DNA of 38,973 nt from Parvularcula sp964342585 (GTDB lineage: Bacteria > Pseudomonadota > Alphaproteobacteria > Caulobacterales > Parvularculaceae): NCBI GenBank assembly GCA_964342585.1, contig CAYFHK010000008.1, positions 1-38,973 of the forward strand. The letters run 5' to 3'. Positions 6,844 through 13,399 of the stretch are shown here, piece by piece. Position 1 is the stretch's first letter; each line of letters begins with the position of its first letter. The notes under the pieces are model-generated. The model made no database searches, had not been told where the DNA came from, and saw only the letters and a list, made by a program, of their open reading frames with translations. The position numbers were made by a program, and so were the translations under genes.

Positions 6844-8061
6844 TTACAACCAGCGCGTTGCATCGAATAGCTTGCGATGCTCGTCGATGGCGTAGCCGTC
6901 CGTCATCCCGGCGATATAGTCGCAAATCGCCCGCGCACGCTTCTCATCCGGCTTCCCAAACTGTCGCGCCGCCCAAATTGGCGGCAACACTTCCGGCTCG
7001 TCAAAATACAGGGTGAATAGATCGCGTAGCACGCGCTTTGCGTGGCTTCGCGCCCGATTGACCTTGTAGTGTCGATACATTCGGTCGAACAAAAAGCTCC
7101 GCAGCTGTTTCAGTTCCGGCGATAACGCCTCTGAAAACGCCGCCATCGGGCGGTCAGCGGCGCGAATATCGTCCGGCGATTTTGGATTGAGTTCAGCGAG
7201 CCGCGCTTTCGTTTCCTGGAAGACGTCAGCGACCATTCGGCCAATCAGCACGCTCACAGCCTCTGCGATCATCACCTGATGTTCGGCATCGGGATAGCGA
7301 CGGCGCACATCGAAAAGCGCCGGACCGATGAGCGGCACATCGATCGCTTCATCGATGGTGAAGACCCCGGCCCTTAGGCCATCATCTGTGTCGTGATTGT
7401 TATAGGCGATATCGTCTGCAAGGGCGGCAACTTGCGCTTCGAGCGATGGATAGCTGTCGAGGCGCAAATCCTGTTGCTCAGCATATTCCGCAAGCGCCGC
7501 AGGCAGCGGTGGCAAGGGTCCCTTCCCCTTCGCTTTTGCATTCGCCTCCGCGACGGCCCCCATCAGCGGGCCATTATGTTTGACGACGCCTTCCAGCGTT
7601 TCCCAGGTGAGGTTCAGCCCGTCATACGCGACGCGATGCCGCTCAAGTTTCGTCAAGATACGGAGAGTTTGGGCATTGTGGTCGAACCCGCCATAGGGCG
7701 CCATGCACTCCTCGAGCACGTCTTCACCCGTATGCCCAAAGGGCGGATGCCCCAGATCGTGCGCGAGCGCGACGACCTCTCCCAGATCTTCATCGCACTG
7801 CAATTGACGGCACAGCGCCCGCGCAATCTGGCTCACCTCTAGCGAGTGGGTGAGCCGTGTGCGGTAATGATCGCCCTCATGAAACACAAAGACCTGCGTT
7901 TTATGTTTAAGTCGCCGAAACGCAACGGAGTGGATGACCCGATCTCGGTCCCGTTGGAACGGTGTCCGCGTCTCTGATTCGGCCTCATCATGGAGGCGTC
8001 CTCGCGTCTGATCGGCGCGCGCAGCGTAAGGGGCCAACGGGGCAGGAAACGGCAAAGGCAT
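6844..8061 (-). CDS. dgt: Deoxyguanosinetriphosphate triphosphohydrolase-like protein
   Basis: HD-domain dNTP triphosphohydrolase, expected to cut dGTP (or other dNTPs) to deoxynucleoside plus triphosphate and so influence the dNTP pool. 405 residues, typical of the shorter dGTPase-like type 2 group. Metal ligands are visible: His72 in RTRLTHSLEVSQIAR, His101-Asp102 in ALAHDLGHPPFGHTGED, and the later Asp in ADDIAYNNHD. The RDRDRVIHSVAFRRLKHKTQVF segment near the N-terminus is characteristic. It heads the leftward run dgt-SPOR-nagZ-scpAB-tatABC, with a 108-nt gap to the SPOR gene, and is divergent from the small membrane protein at 8126. The start ATG lacks a strong Shine-Dalgarno. Confidence 0.94.
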   Translation of the reverse strand: MPLPFPAPLAPYAARADQTRGRLHDEAESETRTPFQRDRDRVIHSVAFRRLKHKTQVFVFHEGDHYRTRLTHSLEVSQIARALCRQLQCDEDLGEVVALAHDLGHPPFGHTGEDVLEECMAPYGGFDHNAQTLRILTKLERHRVAYDGLNLTWETLEGVVKHNGPLMGAVAEANAKAKGKGPLPPLPAALAEYAEQQDLRLDSYPSLEAQVAALADDIAYNNHDTDDGLRAGVFTIDEAIDVPLIGPALFDVRRRYPDAEHQVMIAEAVSVLIGRMVADVFQETKARLAELNPKSPDDIRAADRPMAAFSEALSPELKQLRSFLFDRMYRHYKVNRARSHAKRVLRDLFTLYFDEPEVLPPIWAARQFGKPDEKRARAICDYIAGMTDGYAIDEHRKLFDATRWL

Positions 8062-8125
8062 GGCGCCACTTTGCGCTGTTTCCTTTCAGATTCAATTCCA
8101 TCCGTATAACAGCGTGAACGAATTT

Positions 8126-8515
8126 ATGAGACACGGCCTCACACTCCTAACGATTGGCACCTCGGCACTTCTCGTCGGGGGCCATTTGCTTGTTGCCCCT
8201 GAAATTGCCGTCCAAATTTCAGCACTGGTCCTCTGCGTGATTGCTGGCGCCTATATCGGTTTTGCTGTCGCCGATGGCCGCCCAAGAGTGATCGCCACGG
8301 AGGGGCTCGTGGCAGCGGCGTTCGGGGGCGCTGGATTGATCGCTTTGAACGGAATGCCGCTCTTCATCCCGCTGGCGCTATTTCTTCATGGACTATGGGA
8401 CCTCGCCCATCATCAGGGCCACATCGGCGCGCACGTGCCACGCTGGTACATCCCCTTTTGCGTGATCGTCGATTGGTCCCTTGCCATTGCGCTCACGGCC
8501 CTTTTTCTTCGTTGA
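8126..8515 (+). CDS. Small integral membrane protein, possibly DUF6010-like
   Basis: 129-residue hydrophobic protein of unknown function with about four transmembrane segments. A polar motif near the third segment, HGLWDLAHHQGHIG, followed by VPRWYIPFCVIVDW, is its most distinctive feature and resembles the DUF6010 group (HxxWDxxHH then a D in the last helix), though I recognise this only by eye. His-rich membrane motifs of this kind often bind metal. I chose ATG 8126; an earlier in-frame ATG (8060) would overlap the dgt start and leave no room for divergent promoters. It ends 32 nt before the Fe-S carrier gene, so they may be co-transcribed. Confidence 0.7.
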   Translation: MRHGLTLLTIGTSALLVGGHLLVAPEIAVQISALVLCVIAGAYIGFAVADGRPRVIATEGLVAAAFGGAGLIALNGMPLFIPLALFLHGLWDLAHHQGHIGAHVPRWYIPFCVIVDWSLAIALTALFLR

Positions 8516-8547
8516 GCGGACGCCTAAATGGAGCTCAGGAGATTTCT

Positions 8548-8892
8548 ATGGCCGACGGACACGACGAACCTCAAATCACGCTGACGGGACGCGCCGCAAA
8601 GCGGATCGCCTCTATCCTGGCCACTGAACCGGCTGGCTCTATGCTCCGCGTGGCAGTTTTGGGGGGCGGTTGCTCAGGTTTTCAGTACGATTTCAAGATC
8701 GTGCAGGAGCAAGAAGCCGATGATCTCCTCATCGAGCGTGACGGGGCGAAGGTGCTGATCGACGAGATGAGCCAGCAATACATGCCCGGCGCCGTGATTG
8801 ATTACACCGAAGAGCTGATCGCGGCTGCGTTTAAGATCGACAATCCGCTGGCGTCAGCCAATTGCGGCTGCGGCACGAGTTTCTCGATCTAA
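8548..8892 (+). CDS. erpA: A-type iron-sulfur cluster carrier (ErpA/IscA family)
   Basis: Cytoplasmic carrier that accepts an Fe-S cluster from the ISC or SUF scaffold and passes it to apo-enzymes. 114 residues. The three cluster cysteines are present: Cys42 in GGGCSGFQYDF and Cys106/Cys108 in NCGCGTSFSI. ITLTGRAAKRI at the N-terminus and DEMSQQYMPGAVIDY in the middle are also typical. AGGAG lies about seven bases upstream of the ATG, fixing the start. Whether it is ErpA or another A-type member cannot be decided without a tree; no isc or suf genes are near. Confidence 0.93.
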   Translation: MADGHDEPQITLTGRAAKRIASILATEPAGSMLRVAVLGGGCSGFQYDFKIVQEQEADDLLIERDGAKVLIDEMSQQYMPGAVIDYTEELIAAAFKIDNPLASANCGCGTSFSI

Positions 8893-8971
8893 ACCGCGAT
8901 CAGAAGCAAGGCCGCTTTCCTCGCGCCGCAAATCCGTTACGTAAGACCCGAAACAGTGACGGAGCGGTGCG

Positions 8972-9406
8972 GTGCTGACGATCTTTCTGCCTATTCTCTT
9001 TCAAGTGGGCCTGACCATTGCGGTCGCCTCATTCATCCCCGGCCGTCGTGCTCGCGACATGCGGATGGATCGTAACGTGGCACGCGAAGGCGCGTTGAAC
9101 CCTGCGGTTTTCGCTGAGGATTCGCGCAAAGTCGCAAACAACTACGACAACCAGTTCCAGACGCCGGTCCTGTTTTATGTTGGCGGCATTCTTGCCCTGC
9201 TCTTTGGGGCGACGGGCACCATAACCGGTGTGTTCATGTGGGGCTTCGTTGCGAGCCGGATTGTGCACACAACGATCCACTGCACCACCAATCACGTACC
9301 CAGCCGCTTCATCGCCTTTGCCTTCGGCCTTGTGATGCTGATCGGCCTTTGGCTCGTTGTGACCCTGGCAGCCTCGACAAATCCGCCAATCCTGACAGCG
9401 CGCTGA
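8972..9406 (+). CDS. MAPEG-family membrane protein
   Basis: 144-residue inner-membrane protein of the MAPEG superfamily (membrane-associated proteins in eicosanoid and glutathione metabolism). Four hydrophobic segments are visible. Residues 35-65 carry the conserved stretch NPAVFAEDSRKVANNYDNQFQ with the Asn/Glu-rich loop of the family, then PVLFYVGGI. In TTIHCTTNHVPSRF the Arg and Asn resemble the glutathione-binding positions of the family. Bacterial members are poorly characterised; glutathione-linked detoxification is possible but not shown. It begins with GTG, preceded by GGAG. It stands 79 nt after the Fe-S carrier and 22 nt before exonuclease III. Confidence 0.87.
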   Translation: MLTIFLPILFQVGLTIAVASFIPGRRARDMRMDRNVAREGALNPAVFAEDSRKVANNYDNQFQTPVLFYVGGILALLFGATGTITGVFMWGFVASRIVHTTIHCTTNHVPSRFIAFAFGLVMLIGLWLVVTLAASTNPPILTAR

Positions 9407-9428
9407 GAAGAGCGCTGAGGACTTGCCC

Positions 9429-10226
9429 GTGAAAATTGCCACTTGGAACGTCAACTCGATTAATGCGCGGCTACCGCGCATTTTGGCGTGGTTCGACGAC
9501 GCCAAGCCCGACGTCTGTGTGCTGCAAGAAATCAAATGCGTTGACGAGAAGTTCCCCTACGCCGCATTTGAAGAGCGGGGCTACAACGCCGAAGTTTACG
9601 GACAAAAGACCTATAACGGTGTCGCCCTTCTCTCGAAGGCGCCGCTCTCTGATGTCGTCAAAGGGCTGCCCGGCTTTGAAGATGAAAATAGCCGATATAT
9701 CGAGGCGGTGATTTCGCCAGACAACGCTGCACCTATACGGATTGGCGGGCTGTATCTGCCCAACGGCAACCCAGCGCCAGGTCCGAAATACGACTACAAG
9801 TTAGCGTGGCTCGAAGCCTTCGAAGCGCATATGCGTGAGCAACTCGCGTTCGAAGAAGCAGCACTTTTCCTCGGCGACTATAACGTGATCCCTGAGCCCG
9901 AAGGCGTTTACAATCCAAAAGGGTGGAAGGATGACGCCCTCTTCCGACTTGAAAGCCGACAGGCGTTTCGACGGCTGTTAAACCTTGGGCTGACCGATAG
10001 CCTTTGGCAGCTCAAGGGCGGCGAACCCTTTTATACATTTTGGGACTATCAGGGCGGCGCGTGGAACAAAGATCATGGCCTCAGGATCGACCACGTTCTC
10101 GCCACGCCCCAAGCCGCCGACAGACTGATCAGTGGCGGGATCGACAAGGACGCACGCGATCCCACGATCGGCTCAAGCGACGCAAAACCGTCTGACCATG
10201 TTCCCGTATGGGTGGAGATAGAGTGA
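9429..10226 (+). CDS. xthA: Exodeoxyribonuclease III
   Basis: AP endonuclease and 3'-5' exonuclease of base-excision repair, in the cytoplasm. 265 residues, the normal length. Motifs: MKIATWNVNSINARLPR at the start, VCVLQEIK with the metal-binding Glu34, YNGVALLSK, LYLPNGNP, LGDYNVIPEP, RIDHVLATP and the C-terminal SDHVPVWVEIE with the catalytic Asp-His pair. I place the start at GTG 9429 (canonical MKIATWN, GAGG eight bases upstream) rather than at the in-frame TTG six bases earlier. The TGA overlaps the next ATG (TGATG), so the downstream 46-residue peptide is probably translationally coupled. Confidence 0.95.
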   Translation: MKIATWNVNSINARLPRILAWFDDAKPDVCVLQEIKCVDEKFPYAAFEERGYNAEVYGQKTYNGVALLSKAPLSDVVKGLPGFEDENSRYIEAVISPDNAAPIRIGGLYLPNGNPAPGPKYDYKLAWLEAFEAHMREQLAFEEAALFLGDYNVIPEPEGVYNPKGWKDDALFRLESRQAFRRLLNLGLTDSLWQLKGGEPFYTFWDYQGGAWNKDHGLRIDHVLATPQAADRLISGGIDKDARDPTIGSSDAKPSDHVPVWVEIE

Positions 10227-10366
10227 TGGAAAAAATCCCAAAACCCCTAAAGCTCTTGGTTCTGATTGTGGCGGGCTTCACCATCGCTAATGGGCTTTTG
10301 TATTTGTCGCTCATGGCTGGAAAAACCGTCGCTGAGCAACGCGCCGCACAACAAAGCGCACAATAA
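10226..10366 (+). CDS. 46-residue single-pass membrane peptide coupled to xthA
   Basis: Small hypothetical protein. A short basic start (MEKIPKPLK) is followed by a hydrophobic segment (LLVLIVAGFTIANGLLYLSLM, positive-inside orientation) and a polar Gln/Ala-rich tail, so a single-pass inner-membrane peptide is predicted. Support for it being real: the ATG overlaps the xthA stop by one base (TGATG), codon usage matches the neighbours, and a strong terminator follows immediately after the stop. Function unknown; no resemblance to a toxin or leader peptide that I recognise. Confidence 0.6.
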   Translation: MEKIPKPLKLLVLIVAGFTIANGLLYLSLMAGKTVAEQRAAQQSAQ

Positions 10367-10367
10367 A

Positions 10368-10402
10368 AAGCCGCGCCGAATGGGCGCGGCTCCTCGTTTT
10401 TT
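10368..10402. terminator. Bidirectional terminator between xthA unit and DJ-1 gene
   Basis: AGCCGCGCC pairs with GGCGCGGCT around a short GAAT-type loop, followed by CCTCG and TTTTTT on the + strand; AAAA precedes it, which serves the opposite direction. It lies just after the 46-residue ORF and 15 nt before the end of the convergent DJ-1/PfpI gene. Confidence 0.8.
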
Positions 10403-10416
10403 CTCAACGCTTGCTC

Positions 10417-10980
10417 TTACGCTGCGTCACGATCCTCATGACGGCCTTCCAGCACTTCCTCGGTAATTTTCGACACAAAAGCGTCAAGGTCGCCTGGGTT
10501 GCGGCTGGTAATCAAGCCATTATCGACAACAACAGCTTCATCCGACCACAGACCGCCGGCATTCCGCACATCTGTCTCAATCGAATGATATGACGTGACG
10601 TTCCGACCTTTCACGATCCCGGCTTCGATCAATAGCCACGGTGCATGGCAGATCGCCGCAAGCGGTTTTTTCGCCTCAAAGAAATGGCGAACCAGATCCA
10701 CGGCTTTCTTTTCTACCCGTAGCAGGTCGGGGTTGATTTGCCCACCGGGCAGCACAAGCGCGTCGTAGTCTGAGACTTGGACTTCATCGATTTCTCGATC
10801 GATCGGGACACTCTTGCCCCAATCGTCTTTGTCCCAACCCTTAATCTCGCCGCCTTGTAGGGAGACCACATGGACGGTTGCCCCGGCCTCTCGGAGTTTT
10901 TCGAGCGGCACAAACAATTCAGATTGTTCGAACCCATTGGTGGCGAGAATGGCGATGGTTTTGCCGTCAAGCTTTGACAT
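10417..10980 (-). CDS. DJ-1/PfpI family protein (YhbO/YajL-like deglycase or stress protein)
   Basis: 187-residue cytoplasmic protein of the DJ-1/PfpI superfamily. The nucleophile elbow LAAICHAPWLLIEAG holds Cys111-His112, and Glu18 in TNGFEQSEL is the conserved acidic partner; this Cys-His-Glu set matches the PfpI/YhbO branch. E. coli YhbO is a stress-induced protein with proposed deglycase or glyoxalase activity on glycated molecules. The ATG at 10980 has a strong GGAGG; the longer in-frame reading adds 25 unrelated residues. A promoter of the EcfG type lies 34-58 nt upstream (listed separately), which fits a general-stress role. It is divergent from the helicase gene. Confidence 0.92.
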   Translation of the reverse strand: MSKLDGKTIAILATNGFEQSELFVPLEKLREAGATVHVVSLQGGEIKGWDKDDWGKSVPIDREIDEVQVSDYDALVLPGGQINPDLLRVEKKAVDLVRHFFEAKKPLAAICHAPWLLIEAGIVKGRNVTSYHSIETDVRNAGGLWSDEAVVVDNGLITSRNPGDLDAFVSKITEEVLEGRHEDRDAA

Positions 10981-11013
10981 GAAAACCTCCTTCAATTTGC
11001 TTTGTATAAAGCG

Positions 11014-11038
11014 AACGGCCTCGCCGCACCGAAGTTCC
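11014..11038 (-). promoter_or_regulatory. EcfG-type (general stress sigma) promoter of the DJ-1/PfpI gene
   Basis: On the minus strand GGAAC (11038-11034) is followed after exactly 16 bases by CGTT (11017-11014), the alphaproteobacterial EcfG consensus GGAAC-N16/17-CGTT. The CGTT ends 33 nt before the ATG, leaving room for a short leader with the GGAGG. A matching site precedes the PRC-barrel gene 1.2 kb away. Confidence 0.7.
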
Positions 11039-11081
11039 GAGGCGCTTGATCGCACCGGGCGAACCCGGCAAGCGGGAGACG

Positions 11082-12185
11082 ATGAAGTGGTCGCCCGAAC
11101 AAGATGCCGCCCTCAAGGCCGCCTCAAAATGGCTGAACGGCAAACGCGAGAGCCAGGTGTTCCGGCTCTTCGGCTATGCCGGCACCGGCAAGACGACGCT
11201 GGCGCAGCACTTGGCCGAGCACGTTGATGGCGATGTCGTCTTCGGCGCGTTTACCGGCAAGGCCGCACATGTGCTGCGCCAGAAGGGGTGCGAAGGCGCG
11301 CAAACCATCCACTCGCTGATTTATCGTCCCGCCGTGGCCGAAGATGAGGAGCCGGGTGAGGACGGTCCGCAATTCACCATCCGCCGCGATGCGCCCGCGG
11401 GTGATGCAGCGCTGATCATCATCGATGAATGCTCCATGGTGGATGAAGATCTGGGGCGCGACCTCCTCTCCTTTGGCGCGCCGGTCTTGGTGCTGGGAGA
11501 TCCGGCGCAATTGCCGCCGGTGAAGGGCGGCGGCTATTTCACCGATGCTGAGCCCGATGTGATGCTTACGGAGGTTCATCGCCAAGCCGCGGACAACCCC
11601 ATTATTCAGCTATCGATGCAAATCCGCGAAGGCGAGATCCCTGAGAAGGGCGATTATGGTGCCGCGCAAATCGTCTCAAAGAGAGATCTCGAGCCGGGCC
11701 GCGTGATGGACTGTGACCAAGTCCTCGTTGGCACAAATCGGACGCGCTCCCGCTACAATGAACGACTGCGTGAGCTGCAGGGGTTCGATGGTGACGAGCC
11801 TTGGGTGGGCGAGCGCCTCGTTTGCCTACGTAACAATAAGGAAAAGGGCCTACTGAATGGCGGGCTCTGGACAGTGAAAGCCCGCCATGGCCGAAAGCGC
11901 GGTAAGCTGCGGCTCGACCTCTTGCCCGAAGACGGCACGCGGGTGGCGCGCGTGGCAGTGCTGCCGGAATTTTTCAGCGGCAACCCCGCGGATATTCCGT
12001 GGCCGAAGCGGCGCAACTCAGACGAATTCGACTACGGCTACGCCCTTACCGTGCACAAGGCCCAAGGCAGCCAATGGGACGATGTCGTCCTTTTCGATGA
12101 GAGCTATGCGTTCCGCGAGCATCGTCTGCAATGGCTTTACACCGGCGTGACGCGCGCGGCGGAAAAGCTGACAATCGTCAGGTAA
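11082..12185 (+). CDS. RecD-like (SF1B) DNA helicase / AAA-type ATPase
   Basis: Single-subunit SF1 helicase of 367 residues, resembling the motor core of RecD2 or phage Dda rather than full-length RecD. Motifs in order: Walker A GYAGTGKTT (31-39), AFTGKAAHVLRQKG, Walker B IIIDECSMVD (112-121), motif III VLGDPAQLPPV, a nucleotide-binding Arg in LTEVHRQ, then the UvrD_C_2-type end ALTVHKAQGSQWDDVVLFDE and LYTGVTRAAEKLTIV. Expected to unwind DNA with 5'-3' polarity in repair or replication. ATG 11082 has GGGAG upstream and yields MKWSPEQDAAL, the typical start; an earlier in-frame ATG (11046) lacks a good site. No RecB/C genes nearby. Confidence 0.9.
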   Translation: MKWSPEQDAALKAASKWLNGKRESQVFRLFGYAGTGKTTLAQHLAEHVDGDVVFGAFTGKAAHVLRQKGCEGAQTIHSLIYRPAVAEDEEPGEDGPQFTIRRDAPAGDAALIIIDECSMVDEDLGRDLLSFGAPVLVLGDPAQLPPVKGGGYFTDAEPDVMLTEVHRQAADNPIIQLSMQIREGEIPEKGDYGAAQIVSKRDLEPGRVMDCDQVLVGTNRTRSRYNERLRELQGFDGDEPWVGERLVCLRNNKEKGLLNGGLWTVKARHGRKRGKLRLDLLPEDGTRVARVAVLPEFFSGNPADIPWPKRRNSDEFDYGYALTVHKAQGSQWDDVVLFDESYAFREHRLQWLYTGVTRAAEKLTIVR

Positions 12186-12222
12186 CAGCGCTGCCTGACA
12201 CCCAATTAATGTCAGTGTTAAA

Positions 12223-12248
12223 GGAACGCGCTTTCGGGGTGCGTCGTT
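12223..12248 (+). promoter_or_regulatory. EcfG-type (general stress sigma) promoter of the PRC-barrel gene
   Basis: GGAAC (12223-12227) and CGTT (12245-12248) are separated by 17 bases, a full match to the alphaproteobacterial EcfG consensus. The -10 element ends 37 nt before the ATG of the PRC-barrel gene, and the GGAAGGAG ribosome site lies between. PRC-barrel genes are a recurrent part of general stress regulons in this class. Confidence 0.75.
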
Positions 12249-12285
12249 CTGTTCACATAGCAACCAATGTGGAAGGAGACTCCCA

Positions 12286-12621
12286 ATGACGCAGCTACTT
12301 TCTGGCAGTACACTGAACGGTGAAGATGTGGTCAACGCAGCAGGCGAAGACCTCGGTCATATCGAAGATGTGATGATTCATCCGGACAATGGTCAAGTTG
12401 AATACGCTGTCCTGTCCTTCGGCGGTGTTCTCGGGCTTGGGGACAAACTCTTCGCTGTCCCGTTCTCACGTCTAGCCGTTGACCGCGAAAACAAGAAAAT
12501 GGTGCTGAACGTCGAGAAAGAACGACTGAAAGATGCGCCGGGCTTTGACAAGAACGATTGGCCAAACTTTGCCGATACGACCTTCCGGACCGAGATTGAT
12601 CAGTACTACGTTGTTCAATAA
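12286..12621 (+). CDS. PRC-barrel domain protein
   Basis: 111-residue soluble protein built on one PRC-barrel (residues about 12-75: VVNAAGEDLGHIEDVMIH, YAVLSFGGVLGLGDKLFAVPFSRL), followed by a short C-terminal helix with AxGFDKNDWPNF, a tail often seen in stand-alone stress-related PRC proteins. The domain is a small beta-barrel known from photosynthetic reaction centre subunit H and RimM; stand-alone versions are usually of unknown role and stress-induced. AAGGAG lies before the ATG. The upstream EcfG-type promoter predicts induction in stationary phase or by osmotic stress (inference). Confidence 0.92.
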   Translation: MTQLLSGSTLNGEDVVNAAGEDLGHIEDVMIHPDNGQVEYAVLSFGGVLGLGDKLFAVPFSRLAVDRENKKMVLNVEKERLKDAPGFDKNDWPNFADTTFRTEIDQYYVVQ

Positions 12622-12689
12622 GATCCGAGATTGAGCGATTCATATCGCGCAAACTTGTTGGGCGGTGATCGGCGCAGTATACCGCGCCG

Positions 12690-13343
12690 ATGCCGTCCAT
12701 GCCTGCATATCAACCGCCGACACAGCCTTGGCTGGATCTCGTTTGCAACGGATCCGAGTATCTCGTGTTTTGCAAACCCACCGGCCTTCTAAGCGTCCCA
12801 GGCAAAAACGAACCCGACTGTCTCGAAACGCGCGTTCGTGACCGGTTCGAAGACGCCCTCATCGTACATCGTCTCGACATGGCAACGAGTGGGATCATCC
12901 TATTCGCGCGCGGGAAAACAGCACTGGCGGATTTGGGCTGGCAATTTGAATCGCGAACGGTGGAAAAGCGGTATGTCGCCGTCGTCTCTGGCACTGTCGA
13001 CGCCGATGAAGGCACGATCGACGCGCCACTTCGCTGTGATTGGCCAAACCGCCCCTTACAGATGATTTGTCATGAGCAGGGCCGCCCTGCGACCACGCAT
13101 TGGAAAGTCCTCGCGCGAGGGAATGGGTGGACGCGCCTTGCCCTCACCCCCGTCACCGGGCGGTCGCATCAACTCCGCGTGCATTTGACCTCGATTGGTC
13201 ATCCAATCCTGGGCGATGAATGGTACGGGGATGAAACATCGCAAAATGCGGCCAACCGCCTGCTTCTGCATGCGGAATACCTTGCCTTCACGGCCCCGGG
13301 CGATGGGCCACGCGTCGAGGTCACCTGCCCCGCCCCCTTCTGA
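12690..13343 (+). CDS. rluA: Dual-specificity RNA pseudouridine synthase RluA
   Basis: Isomerises uridine to pseudouridine; E. coli RluA acts on 23S rRNA U746 and tRNA U32. 217 residues, the same size as E. coli RluA, without the S4 domain found in RluC/RluD. The catalytic motif HRLDMATSG (Asp63) matches E. coli RluA exactly. CKPTGLLSVPGK, CDWPNRPLQM, VTGRSHQLRVHL and HPILGDEWYG also follow RluA more than its relatives. It has its own terminator downstream. Substrate specificity is inferred from resemblance. Confidence 0.94.
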   Translation: MPSMPAYQPPTQPWLDLVCNGSEYLVFCKPTGLLSVPGKNEPDCLETRVRDRFEDALIVHRLDMATSGIILFARGKTALADLGWQFESRTVEKRYVAVVSGTVDADEGTIDAPLRCDWPNRPLQMICHEQGRPATTHWKVLARGNGWTRLALTPVTGRSHQLRVHLTSIGHPILGDEWYGDETSQNAANRLLLHAEYLAFTAPGDGPRVEVTCPAPF

Positions 13344-13351
13344 AACGCACG

Positions 13352-13377
13352 AAAAAGCCCGCCGAAGCGGGCTTTCT
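13352..13377. terminator. Bidirectional terminator between rluA and fadJ-like gene
   Basis: AAAGCCCGC pairs perfectly with GCGGGCTTT around a CGAA loop, with further A before and T after. It lies between two convergent genes and can serve both strands. Confidence 0.85.
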
Positions 13378-13399
13378 CATTCCACTGAATGAGGAACTG

